44,412 nt of DNA, taken from assembly GCA_903924985.1 (NCBI GenBank), contig CAIYDT010000160.1, forward strand, positions 1-44,412, given 5' to 3'. Positions 9,157 through 18,572 of the stretch are shown one piece after another (within the stretch, counting starts at the first letter, position 1; each line of letters begins with the position of its first letter). The stretch is from an uncultured Acetobacteraceae bacterium (GTDB taxonomy: Bacteria > Pseudomonadota > Alphaproteobacteria > Acetobacterales > Acetobacteraceae). The notes under the pieces are model-generated. The model saw only the letters and a program-made list of their open reading frames with translations, searched no databases and was not told the origin of the DNA. Both the position numbers and the translations under genes were made by a program.

Positions 9157-9939
9157 TCAAACCACCGGCGAAGCCCCGCCGTCCATGTTGATCGCCGTCC
9201 CGGTCGTGAACCCGGCGTGATCCGAGCACAGGAAGCACGCCATGGCGGCGAACTCTTCCGCTTTGCCCATGCGCCCAACGGGGATCGACGCCCCGACCTT
9301 CGCCACGAACTCGTCGAACGGCATATTGGCGCCCTCGGCGGCGTGGCGGCGGGCGACCTGATCGGACACGATCTGGCCCACCAGCATGCCGTTCACCAGG
9401 ATGCCGTGCGCCGCGCCCTCGGCCGACATCACCTTCATCAGCGCCATGCCGGCGGCGCGCGACACCGCTGTCGGTGCACCGTTGGCCCGCGGCGCCTTGG
9501 CCCCGGTATTCAGCACGTTAATGATGCGACCCCAATGACGCTCCTTCATGCCCGGCCAGCACAGGCGGGACAGACGCACGGCGGCGAACAGCTTGAGGTC
9601 GAGGTCTTCCTGCCAGATCTCATCGGTGATCTTGTCCGACGGCATGGCGCGCGACATGCCGGCGTTGTTGATCAGGATATCGACCTTGCCGAAGGTCTTC
9701 ACCACGTCGGCGAAGGTCTTCTCGATCTGATCGGCCTTCGACACGTCGCAGGCGAACCCCGCGACCTTTCCCGAGGCGCCTTCGTTCGCGGAGGCAACCG
9801 CGGCCTGCAGCGAATCCGGCGAGCGCGCCAGGATGGCGACATTGGCGCCGGAGGCCGCGAATTCCTTGGCCATGGCGTAGCCGAGACCCTTGCTGGCCCC
9901 GGTGATGATGGCGACGCGACCGTCGAGACGGACTTCCAT
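9157..9939 (-). CDS. SDR-family protein lacking the canonical catalytic residues
   Basis: A 260-residue classical short-chain dehydrogenase fold. The dinucleotide-binding motif TGASKGLG (residues 13-20), the NNAG motif (91-94) and the C-terminal INMDGGAS are intact. The active site is not. In the usual Ser...Tyr-x-x-x-Lys arrangement this protein has Asn144, Thr157 and Arg161 (NVLNTG...PTAVSRAAG), and the structural Asn of the tetrad is Asp114. It should bind NAD(P) but cannot use the standard proton-transfer mechanism. The coherent changes and intact frame suggest a distinct SDR subgroup rather than decay. A good GGGAGG ribosome site precedes the ATG. It lies 76 bp after the RND gene and may be cotranscribed. 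Confidence 0.85.
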   Translation of the reverse strand: MEVRLDGRVAIITGASKGLGYAMAKEFAASGANVAILARSPDSLQAAVASANEGASGKVAGFACDVSKADQIEKTFADVVKTFGKVDILINNAGMSRAMPSDKITDEIWQEDLDLKLFAAVRLSRLCWPGMKERHWGRIINVLNTGAKAPRANGAPTAVSRAAGMALMKVMSAEGAAHGILVNGMLVGQIVSDQVARRHAAEGANMPFDEFVAKVGASIPVGRMGKAEEFAAMACFLCSDHAGFTTGTAINMDGGASPVV

Positions 9940-10015
9940 GATAGTGTACCTCCCTGAGTGGATGGCACAGTGTGCGTCAGCCCTCGGTCGGGAGCAACCA
10001 GCCCGGTCGACCGGC

Positions 10016-13000
10016 CTAGTCGGCCTCCATCTCTCCGAGCTTCGCCGCCAGGGTGGGCATCCGGGTCGTGCTGCCGACCAGCCAAGCCTGGAACCGCGAC
10101 AGGTACAAGTACACCACCGGCGTCGTGTAAAGCGTCAGTATCTGGCTCAACGCCAGCCCGCCCACCATGGCGAAACCCAGGGGACGCCGCAGCTCCGACC
10201 CCGCGCCGTGGCCGAGCATCAGCGGCAGTCCGGTCAGCAACGCCGCCATGGTGGTCATCAGGATGGGCCGGAAGCGTAGCAGACACGCCTGGCGGATTGC
10301 CTCGTGCGGCGCCACACCGCGCAATCGTTCGGCCGAGATGGCGAAGTCCACCATCATGATGCCGTTCTTTTTCACGATGCCGATCAGCAGGATCACCCCG
10401 ATCAGCGCGATGACTGACAAATCGATTCCGGCGACGCGCAGGATCAGGAAGGCGCCGACGCCGGCGGAGGGCAGCGTGGACAGAATGGTAATGGGAAGGA
10501 TGTAGCTCTCGTACAGGATGCCCAGGATAATGTAGACGGTGATCAACGCCGCCGCGATCAGGTAAGGCTGCGAAGCCAGCGAAGCCTGGAACGCCTGCGC
10601 GGTGCCCTGGAATGAGGTGCTCAGTGACAGCGGCGCCCGCATCTCCCGCATCGCCGCCTGGATCGCGGTCACCGCATCGCCCAGCGCCGCGCCCTGCGCC
10701 AGATTGAAGCTGATGGTAATGGCAGGGAACATGCTCTGGTGGCTGATGGACAACGGACGTACCGGCGCGGTGGTCCACTTCACGAACGATCCCAGCGGCA
10801 CCGCCTGCCCGGTCGAGGACTTCACGTACAGCCTGTTGATGGTCTCGATATCGGACGCCTGGCCCGGCATGACCTCCAGCACCAGCTTGTAAGTATTCAC
10901 CTGGGTGAAATACTGGGTCACCTGCCGCTGCCCGAACGCATCGTACAGCGTGTCGTCGATCACCTGGGGCTGGATGCCGAACCGAGCCGCCTTGTCGCGA
11001 TCGATTTCAATCATGGCGGTGGTGCCGCCGGTCTGCTGATCGGTGGTGACGTCGCGCAGCATCGGCAGCGTCTTGAGCCTATCCAGAACCTTGGGCGCCC
11101 AGGTGAATAATTCTTCCAGATTGGAGTCCTGGAGCGTGTACTGGAACTCGGTCTTGGATACCCGCCCACCGGTGCGGACGTCGGGGATGGCCTGCAGGAA
11201 CAGCTGCCCCCCTTCGACCTTCGCCAATTTGCTTCTGTTACGCGCGATGAATTCCTGGGCCGACCCGCCGACCCGTTCTTCCCACGGCTTCAACGCAATG
11301 AAGATGCGGCCGTTGTTCGACGTTTGCCCGGTCTGGCCGGTTCCCATGTTGGCAGCGTAAGCGGCCGTGTCCGGATCGGCGGCGATGATATCCGCCAGTT
11401 TCCGTTGCAGGTCGAACATATGGCGGAAGGAGATATCCTGCGCGCCCTCGGTGGTGCCGATGATCACCCCGGTGTCCTGCGCCGGGAAAAACCCCTTGGG
11501 AGAGATTACGAACAAATAGGCCGAGAGCGCCATCGTGGCGAAGAACGTCATCAAGGTGATGAACTGAAACCGCATCGCGATGTCCAGCGTCCGCCGATAG
11601 CCATTCAGCAGGGCAACGAAGAAACCCTCGATGAAGCGATAGGCGGCGTTATGCCGACCCGCGTGGTGGCGCAGAAAGCGGGAGCACATCATCGGCGTCA
11701 GTGTCAGCGACACCACGGCGGAAACCACCACCGCGATCGTCACCGTCATCGCGAACTCGCGGAACAGGCGCCCGACGATGCCGCCCATCAATAGCAGGGG
11801 GATGAACACCGCGATCAGCGACGCGCTGATGGACACGATGGTGAACCCGATCTCAGCGGCGCCCTTGAGGGCGGCCTCCATGGGCCGCACGCCTTCCTCA
11901 ATATGGCGAAAAATGTTTTCCAGCATCACGATGGCATCGTCGACCACGAATCCGACCGCGATGGTCAGCGCCATCAGCGACAGATTATCGAGGCTGTAGT
12001 CCATCAGATACATCACCGCGAAAGTGCAGATCAGCGAGACCGGCACGGTGATGGACGGGATGATGGTGGCCCAGAAGTTCCGCAGGAACAGGAAGATGAC
12101 CATCACCACCAGCCCGACCGACAGCATCAGGGTGAACTGAACGTCCTTGACCGAGGCCCTGATCGTCAGCGTGCGGTCGACGATGGTATTGACGGTAATC
12201 GAAGGCGGGATCGAGGCCTGAAGCTTGGGCAGAGCGGACTTGATGCGCTCGACCGTATCGATGACGTTAGCGCCCGGCTGCTTGAAGATCATCAGCATGA
12301 CGCCGCGCTGACCGTTCTGCAGCCCGCCCACATACATATTCTCGGGCGCGTCGATCGCCCGGCCGATATCGCTGACCCGAATGGGTGCGCCGGCTTTCCA
12401 GCCCAGAATGACGTTGGCGTACTCATCCGCCTTGGTGAGCTGGTCGTTATTGTAGAGCGCGTAAGCCCGCTGCTCGCTATCGATCGATCCCTTGGGCGCG
12501 TTGACAGTAGCGCTGATCAATACGGTGCGCACATCCTCCAGGGTCAGGCCCATCGCCGCCAGCTTCGCCGGATCCACCTGCACCCGCACCGCGCGCTTTT
12601 GCTCGCCGGCAATGAAGACCTGCGCCACGCCGGCCAACTGCGATATCTGCTGCGCCAGCACGGTGTCGGCGTAATCGTCTACCTCGATCAGCGGCAAGGT
12701 GTCGGAATTCACCGCCAGGATCAGGATCGGCGCTTCCGACGGGTTGACCTTGTAGTAGCTGGGGGACGAAGGCAGGTTTTTCGGCAGCTGTCCGCTGGCC
12801 GCGTTGATCGCGGCCTGGATGTCGCCCGCCGCCGCGTCGATATTGCGGTCGAGCTCGAACTGGATGGTGATCTGCGTCGATCCCTGCACGCTGATCGAGG
12901 TCATCTGCGCGATGCCGGCGATTTGCGCGAATTGCCGCTCCAGGGGCTGCGCCACGGCGGTCGCCATGGTCTCGGGGCTCGCGCCCGGGAATTTGGTGTT

Positions 13001-13141
13001 CACGTTGATGGTTGGGAAATCGACGCGCGGCAGCGGCGCGACCGGCAACAGCGGATAGGCCGCGAGACCCACCAGAACCATCGCGGCGATGAACAGCGAG
13101 GTGCCGACCGGGCGGTGAATGAAGGGAGTCGAAATGCTCAT
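10016..13141 (-). CDS. RND multidrug efflux permease (HAE1 family, MdtC/AcrB-like)
   Basis: A 1041-residue inner-membrane proton/drug antiporter with the duplicated RND architecture: helix 1, large periplasmic loop, helices 2-7, second loop, helices 8-12. Helix 4 carries the paired proton-relay Asp residues in VGFVVDDAIVMLENIFRHIEEG. The N-terminus ISTPFIHRPVGTSL is typical of the Mdt subgroup. The frame opens at 13213, but I chose the ATG at 13141, which gives the family N-terminus and starts 22 bp after the adaptor stop. It works with the adjacent adaptor and an outer-membrane channel that is not encoded here, presumably TolC-like. The substrate cannot be read from sequence. Confidence 0.94.
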   Translation of the reverse strand: MSISTPFIHRPVGTSLFIAAMVLVGLAAYPLLPVAPLPRVDFPTINVNTKFPGASPETMATAVAQPLERQFAQIAGIAQMTSISVQGSTQITIQFELDRNIDAAAGDIQAAINAASGQLPKNLPSSPSYYKVNPSEAPILILAVNSDTLPLIEVDDYADTVLAQQISQLAGVAQVFIAGEQKRAVRVQVDPAKLAAMGLTLEDVRTVLISATVNAPKGSIDSEQRAYALYNNDQLTKADEYANVILGWKAGAPIRVSDIGRAIDAPENMYVGGLQNGQRGVMLMIFKQPGANVIDTVERIKSALPKLQASIPPSITVNTIVDRTLTIRASVKDVQFTLMLSVGLVVMVIFLFLRNFWATIIPSITVPVSLICTFAVMYLMDYSLDNLSLMALTIAVGFVVDDAIVMLENIFRHIEEGVRPMEAALKGAAEIGFTIVSISASLIAVFIPLLLMGGIVGRLFREFAMTVTIAVVVSAVVSLTLTPMMCSRFLRHHAGRHNAAYRFIEGFFVALLNGYRRTLDIAMRFQFITLMTFFATMALSAYLFVISPKGFFPAQDTGVIIGTTEGAQDISFRHMFDLQRKLADIIAADPDTAAYAANMGTGQTGQTSNNGRIFIALKPWEERVGGSAQEFIARNRSKLAKVEGGQLFLQAIPDVRTGGRVSKTEFQYTLQDSNLEELFTWAPKVLDRLKTLPMLRDVTTDQQTGGTTAMIEIDRDKAARFGIQPQVIDDTLYDAFGQRQVTQYFTQVNTYKLVLEVMPGQASDIETINRLYVKSSTGQAVPLGSFVKWTTAPVRPLSISHQSMFPAITISFNLAQGAALGDAVTAIQAAMREMRAPLSLSTSFQGTAQAFQASLASQPYLIAAALITVYIILGILYESYILPITILSTLPSAGVGAFLILRVAGIDLSVIALIGVILLIGIVKKNGIMMVDFAISAERLRGVAPHEAIRQACLLRFRPILMTTMAALLTGLPLMLGHGAGSELRRPLGFAMVGGLALSQILTLYTTPVVYLYLSRFQAWLVGSTTRMPTLAAKLGEMEAD

Positions 13142-13163
13142 GCGCGCGTGTCCCTGCTTCCGA

Positions 13164-14297
13164 TTAGCCGCCAGCTTTGGCCGGACCGCCGCCGATGGCG
13201 ACACGGATGCCATTCCTCAACCGCGACTGGCCATCGGTGACGACGGTCTGCCCCTCCTCCAGACCTTTGGACACGACCGCGGTCACGCCATCGTCACGCG
13301 CCAACTCCACGGTTCGGGCCTCCACCGTCTGATCGGGTTTGACGACAAAGACAAACAGACGGTCCTGCCCGTGCTGCACCGCGCCGGATGGCACAACCAG
13401 CACACCGGAATCGGTTCCGACCAACAGCCGCGTGTTGACGAACTGCCCCGGCCAGAGTGCATAGGCGCCATTGGGAAAGACCGCTTTGATCTTGATGGTC
13501 CCGGTCGTGGCGTCGATCGCGTTATCGATCGTCAGCAACTCTCCCTTATCCAACTCCGTGACGTTGTCGCTCGCAACGGCGATCACGCCCGGCTTGCCTG
13601 TCGCCATTGCCCGCTGGATCGCGGGCAGGCTGTCCTGTGGCACCGTAAAGGTGACGGCGATCGGCCGTAACTGCGCCACGGGCATGATCGGCGTCGCCTC
13701 TGCCGCTCGGACGAAGGTGCCGGGATCGATGGTACGCAGACCGACCCGCCCGTCGAACGGCGCTGTAATCGCACAGAACCCAAGGTTGACCTTAGCGGTG
13801 TCGATCAGCGCGTTGTCGCCCGCGATCGCGGCGGTGAGCTGCCCGACAGTCGCCTGTGTCGCCTCGACCTTTTGGTGGGAAGCGACGTCGCGTTTGGCGA
13901 GATCGCTGTACCGCACCAGATCCGCCTGAGCGCTGGTCAGCAACGCCTCGTCTTGCTGCTTCTTGGCCACAGCAGCGTCCAGTGCCGCCTGATAGGGTCG
14001 TGTGTCGATCACCGCCAGCAGATCGCCCTTTTTGACATCCTGCCCCTCGGTGACAGGGACCTGCATCAGCTTGCCGTCGACCTGCGTCCGCAGCAGGACC
14101 GAATAATACGCCTGCACCGTCCCCAGGCCGCGGATCAGAACCGGCACATCCTTGCGGACGACCTTGGTCGCCGATACCGGCACGGCGGGCGCCGGGGGCG
14201 CACCGGCTTCGTCCGCCCTCGCCGCTCCTGTAGCCGCGAACAGCAGCGCGGTCACACCCAGCGCCAGGGTTTGTACTCTCATGCGGGCCAGATCCAT
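13164..14297 (-). CDS. RND efflux periplasmic adaptor (membrane fusion protein, MdtA-like)
   Basis: A 377-residue adaptor with an N-terminal signal sequence (about residues 1-28, cleavage probably near ARA-DE). A lipoyl-like half-motif (about 65-100, VDGKLMQVPVTEGQDVKKGD), an alpha-hairpin (about 105-165) and the second lipoyl half (AITAPFDGRVGLRTIDPG) follow. The rest is beta-barrel and membrane-proximal domains. It bridges the RND pump to an outer-membrane channel. It is the first gene of the adaptor-permease pair, 22 bp upstream of the permease start. No lipobox cysteine is present, so it is not lipid-anchored. An alternative ATG at 14282 would shorten the signal peptide by five residues. 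Confidence 0.92.
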   Translation of the reverse strand: MDLARMRVQTLALGVTALLFAATGAARADEAGAPPAPAVPVSATKVVRKDVPVLIRGLGTVQAYYSVLLRTQVDGKLMQVPVTEGQDVKKGDLLAVIDTRPYQAALDAAVAKKQQDEALLTSAQADLVRYSDLAKRDVASHQKVEATQATVGQLTAAIAGDNALIDTAKVNLGFCAITAPFDGRVGLRTIDPGTFVRAAEATPIMPVAQLRPIAVTFTVPQDSLPAIQRAMATGKPGVIAVASDNVTELDKGELLTIDNAIDATTGTIKIKAVFPNGAYALWPGQFVNTRLLVGTDSGVLVVPSGAVQHGQDRLFVFVVKPDQTVEARTVELARDDGVTAVVSKGLEEGQTVVTDGQSRLRNGIRVAIGGGPAKAGG

Positions 14298-14490
14298 TGA
14301 TGTTCAGCTCATGCGCGCCGTCCCAGGAAGCCAGGAACGGCACACCGAACACCGGTGACCCGTTCCTATTAACCTCCCTGCGTCCGCACGCCTGGTTCAG
14401 CGGCAGTTATTGCTTTTTCAAGGCCGGCCATTTTCGCTGAAACGGAGAATGAGCGCCAGCATCAAAATCTGGACGAATTGTAACCGCCCG

Positions 14491-15087
14491 TTATTCCGTC
14501 ACGACTCCCAACGCGCGGCGGAACCGGTCGGCCAGATAGGCACCGTCGCGCGGCGGCAAGTGCCGCGGCTTTTCCTCGGCGGAAATGCGCAGCACCGCGA
14601 ACATGTTTTCCCGCCGCAAGCGCTGGCGCAGAGAAGCCACTTCATCCATGTCGCGCGCCGTCACCACCGTCCGCCAGCCGCAGGCGCTGGCCACGGCCGC
14701 GAGGTCGGCGCCCAGCCCGGTGTGGCTGAACTGCGAGCCCGTCTCCCCGAATCGGCCATTATCCAGCACCGCGACCGCGAGGTTCTCGGCACCCGCCGCC
14801 GCGATAGTGGCGAGCGCGCCCATGCCCATCAACTGCTCCCCGTCGCCGGTCACCACCAGCACGCGCTTCTTCGGTTGCGCCAATGCGATGCCCAGCCCAA
14901 TCATGGCCGCGCCGCCCATCGCGCCCCACAGATAGAAATTCAGCGGCCGGTCGCCGGCCGCGCCGGCATCGTAGGTCGCCGCACCCAACCCGGTGACGAC
15001 CATCAGGTCGCCGGGATCGCGCAATAACTCAGCTACAACCACCCGTCGGTCGAGGGTTCCGTCGTTCGATCTGGTCATTTCACCCAC
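14491..15087 (-). CDS. ThDP-dependent decarboxylase, beta (pyrophosphate-binding) subunit
   Basis: A 198-residue protein matching the C-terminal ThDP-binding half of 2-oxoacid decarboxylases. The GDG...N cofactor motif is visible as VTGDGEQLMGMGALATIA...VLDNGRFGETG. It resembles the beta chain of sulfopyruvate decarboxylase (ComE) and the equivalent half of phosphonopyruvate decarboxylase. Its start overlaps the end of the alpha gene by 13 bp, so the two are coupled and must form one enzyme. The true substrate, a small 3-carbon oxoacid or other, cannot be assigned without neighbouring pathway genes, and none are here. Confidence 0.8.
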   Translation of the reverse strand: MGEMTRSNDGTLDRRVVVAELLRDPGDLMVVTGLGAATYDAGAAGDRPLNFYLWGAMGGAAMIGLGIALAQPKKRVLVVTGDGEQLMGMGALATIAAAGAENLAVAVLDNGRFGETGSQFSHTGLGADLAAVASACGWRTVVTARDMDEVASLRQRLRRENMFAVLRISAEEKPRHLPPRDGAYLADRFRRALGVVTE

Positions 15088-15593
15088 ACCTTCGCGCCGA
15101 TCAGTCGTTGGGAGAACAGCACCGCCACCGGTATCTGGGTATCGAACGCCAGCGCGGCCGACGCAGCCACCATCTCCGCCACCTCATCCGTCCGATCGGC
15201 GCGGCGCACATGCACGCCGGCGGCGGTCAGTACGTGGGGAGTCGCGGAACCCATCGGCACCTGCCAGGGATTGAACTCCCCCCACTCGCCCCGCATCGTC
15301 ACCAGCGTCAGGAACGGCATGCGGCAGTTCAGCGGCAGCGACAGCATGTTGATGCAATTGCCGACGCCGGACGACTGCATCAGCAGCGCGCACCGCGCAC
15401 CGCCGAGCCAGGCGCCGGCCGCGAGGGCGATGCCTTCTTCCTCGGTGGTCAGCACGACCGGCTTCATCGCGGGATCGGCGTGCGCGGCCTCGATCAAATG
15501 GGCATGGCCAGCGTCCGGCACGTAGCCGATCTGGGTAATGCCGGCGGCCTTCAGCGCGGCGTAGACGCCGGCCTGCCAAGTGGGGTGTTCCAT
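15075..15593 (-). CDS. ThDP-dependent decarboxylase, alpha (PYR-domain) subunit
   Basis: A 172-residue protein corresponding to the N-terminal ThDP-binding (PYR) domain of 2-oxoacid decarboxylases. It has the cofactor-activating glutamate region VVLTTEEEGIALAAGAWLGG and the MQSSGVGNCINML segment typical of the sulfopyruvate/phosphonopyruvate decarboxylase group. The split into two short chains matches ComD/ComE rather than single-chain phosphonopyruvate decarboxylase. It is the promoter-proximal gene of a two-gene operon with the beta subunit. Confidence 0.8.
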   Translation of the reverse strand: MEHPTWQAGVYAALKAAGITQIGYVPDAGHAHLIEAAHADPAMKPVVLTTEEEGIALAAGAWLGGARCALLMQSSGVGNCINMLSLPLNCRMPFLTLVTMRGEWGEFNPWQVPMGSATPHVLTAAGVHVRRADRTDEVAEMVAASAALAFDTQIPVAVLFSQRLIGAKVWVK

Positions 15594-16308
15594 GGGGTCT
15601 CCTTTACCGGCGCTTTTTGCCCTGGCCGGCGCGGGAGGGCAAATTTGTCGATACCGATGCCGCTTTCCCCGTCTCGCCGTCCGATGCTGTCTCCCCGGAC
15701 CTGCAACGTCCCCGCGGTCCTGGAGCGGCTTTTATCGGTGACGTTCCAAATTTAGGAGATCCGCCAAGCCGTGGGTTCCGGGCTCCGGAGCGTTGTTCCA
15801 GAAGCACAGCGCCCTGACGACGGCCTTTGTGTCGTCCACCCGGCAAACGATCCAATATCTGGTGCGCGCCAGGTGAAACAACTTCGCTCGGTAGGGCGGT
15901 CCGGTCTCGCGAAACCAGCCGAAGCGTTTGGGACCGTGGAGGATGACCGGCGCAAAACGTGAGGAACCGGCCGTAGGCCCGCACCGTCGTTTCCAGGCCC
16001 GGCGCGATCAGGTGCCCATAAGCCGGCGTAAGGGTAATGTTGCCGGCGTTCTGGAACGTCGTCGCCGCGAAGCTCCGCCCCATGCCGCGCAGATCCTCGG
16101 CCGAGCGCGGCAGCATGGTCGCGTAAGATCCGCCGCCCGTCGCACAAGGACTGGCAGTATTCGGCGCCCGAACGCATTCCGTCCTCCCAATCGACGCCGC
16201 CACCATAAGCCCGCTTTCGCGAACCGCGACGCGCGCGTATTGTTGCCACACGCTGAGGTGGCGTACCGGCTGAGGCCGGGTTCCATAAAGGGAAGTGACC
16301 GCAATCGC
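15594..16308. other. 715-bp interval without an intact gene
   Basis: This stretch lies between the start of the ThDP decarboxylase alpha gene and the start of pleD, which diverge. It must contain both promoters. Open frames exist on both strands, but none has a recognisable full-length product. The minus strand carries the protein-like fragment described separately at 15732-16007, and other protein-like pieces in a different frame at about 16010-16170 (for example FAATTFQNAGNITLTPAYGH). I read it as a decayed gene region. Confidence 0.5.
15732..16007 (-). pseudogene. Decayed coding fragment, possibly RelE/ParE-like C-terminus
   Basis: One minus-strand frame is open for 91 codons between two stops, without an ATG. 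Its second half reads like a real protein: PPYRAKLFHLARTRYWIVCR, then VDDTKAVVRALCFWNNAPEP. The run of basic residue, short strands and a final hydrophobic-aromatic strand recalls RelE/ParE toxins, but the match is weak. Upstream protein-like sequence continues in another frame, suggesting a frameshifted remnant. Confidence 0.25.
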
Positions 16309-17665
<1,357 letters not shown>

Positions 17666-17673
<8 letters not shown>

Positions 17674-17833
17674 TCTTTGCTTCCTTGAACGGCACATGCT
17701 TGCGCACGACCGGATCGTACTTCTTGAGCTCGAGCTTGGTCGTGGTGGTGCGGGCGTTCTTCTTCGTGACGTAAAAGAAGCCCGTATCGGCGGTGGAGAT
17801 CAGCTTGATCTGCACGGTGTTGGTCTTGGCCAT
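17666..17833 (-). CDS. rpmG: Ribosomal protein L33
   Basis: A 55-residue L33 ([20 protein letters not shown] and [17 protein letters not shown]). It contains no cysteines, so it is the zinc-independent (C-minus) form usual in proteobacteria. The start is the ATG at 17833. The frame continues upstream, but those residues are not L33-like. It is a component of the 50S subunit. The convergent pleD-rpmG neighbourhood recurs in alphaproteobacteria. The two stop codons overlap by eight bases, leaving no room for a separate terminator. Confidence 0.96.
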
Positions 17834-18265
17834 GATCGGTTCCTGGTCGGCATGCTGGAGGCCCGCCCTGGGCCGAAAGGCCTGGAGCGCGCGAAGGGCG
17901 GCAAAATGCGCATCCGGGCGGCTCGGGTCAAGTCCGAAGATGGTTCCGGTCAGGGGCGATCCCATTTGGGCACCGAAGCCGCTTTCTCATCATGCTCGGG
18001 TCAAGCCCTGGGGATGACGGAGGGAATGGGCCGACGCGAATTGTGCGGCGCACCCACAACCAGAGTCGGCCCCGGTGTGGCGCTGCCATTTGCCGCCATC
18101 ACAAAAAAATCGCAGAGGGGCTGGCCGAATCACAACGAGGTCGTTAAAGATGCTGTAACGGTGTCCCGAATCGGGGCGTCTCGCGGATTAGCCATGCGGT
18201 GTGTGGCACCCTCGGGCCGGTTCGAACCCCGTGCCGGCCAGTCAACCAAACCCGCAGGAGGCAAC
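17834..18265. other. 432-bp intergenic region between rpmG and the HU gene
   Basis: This divergent interval should carry the promoters of rpmG (leftward) and the HU gene (rightward). It contains a degenerate member of the palindrome family at about 17989-18020 and a weaker half-copy near 17924-17940. A tRNA-like TTCGAA-containing stretch at 18218-18240 does not fold as a tRNA. I saw no credible gene here. Confidence 0.5.
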
Positions 18266-18535
18266 ATGTCGAAAGCCTTTATCACCCGCGTCATCCAGGA
18301 ATCCGCCGAACTCACGGGCGCCGCCGCCAATCGCGCCGCCGGCGATCTGATGGACGCCATCGTCAAGGAACTGAAGAAGTCCGGCAAATTCACGCTGCCC
18401 AGCTTCGGAACGTTCACCGTGCGCAAGACCAAGGCGCGCAAGGGCCTGAACCCCCGCACCGGCGAAGCCATCAAGGTCAAGGCCGGCAAGACCGTGCGCT
18501 TCAAGGCCTCCCCGACCCTGAAGAAGGCGGTCTGA
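18266..18535 (+). CDS. HU-family nucleoid DNA-binding protein
   Basis: An 89-residue histone-like protein. The N-terminal dimerisation helices (about 1-45) are followed by the beta-arm with the family motif LPSFGTFTVRKTKARKGLNP and the arm tip NPRTGEAIKVKAGKTVRFK. A strong AGGAGG ribosome site lies at 18256-18261, five bases before the ATG. HU bends and compacts DNA and assists replication and recombination. It is followed 13 bp later by a perfect GC-rich hairpin. It could be the HupA or HupB type, and no IHF-specific features were seen. Confidence 0.94.
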   Translation: MSKAFITRVIQESAELTGAAANRAAGDLMDAIVKELKKSGKFTLPSFGTFTVRKTKARKGLNPRTGEAIKVKAGKTVRFKASPTLKKAV

Positions 18536-18547
18536 CCGTTCGGAATA

Positions 18548-18572
18548 GCGAGGCGCGCATGCCGCGCCTCGC
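18548..18572 (+). terminator. Perfect 10-bp hairpin between the HU gene and the MFS gene
   Basis: Stem GCGAGGCGCG (18548-18557) pairs exactly with 18563-18572 around the 5-base loop CATGC. It lies 12 bp after the HU stop and is followed by GACTTTGATCG, a poor U-tract. It may terminate the HU transcript. The loop contains the ATG annotated as the start of the MFS gene, so the hairpin could also hide that start codon. Confidence 0.6.

Noticed and set aside
11903..13240. 445-codon plus-strand frame opposite the RND permease
   Set aside because: Antisense shadow, rich in His, Arg and Asp repeats as expected from reversed codons of a membrane protein gene.
18210..18240. A GGTTCGAACCCC stretch and GCCGGCCA end suggested a tRNA 3' half
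   Set aside because: No complementary 5' acceptor arm (GGCCGGC) or cloverleaf stems exist in the 75 bases upstream, and the putative T-stem does not pair.
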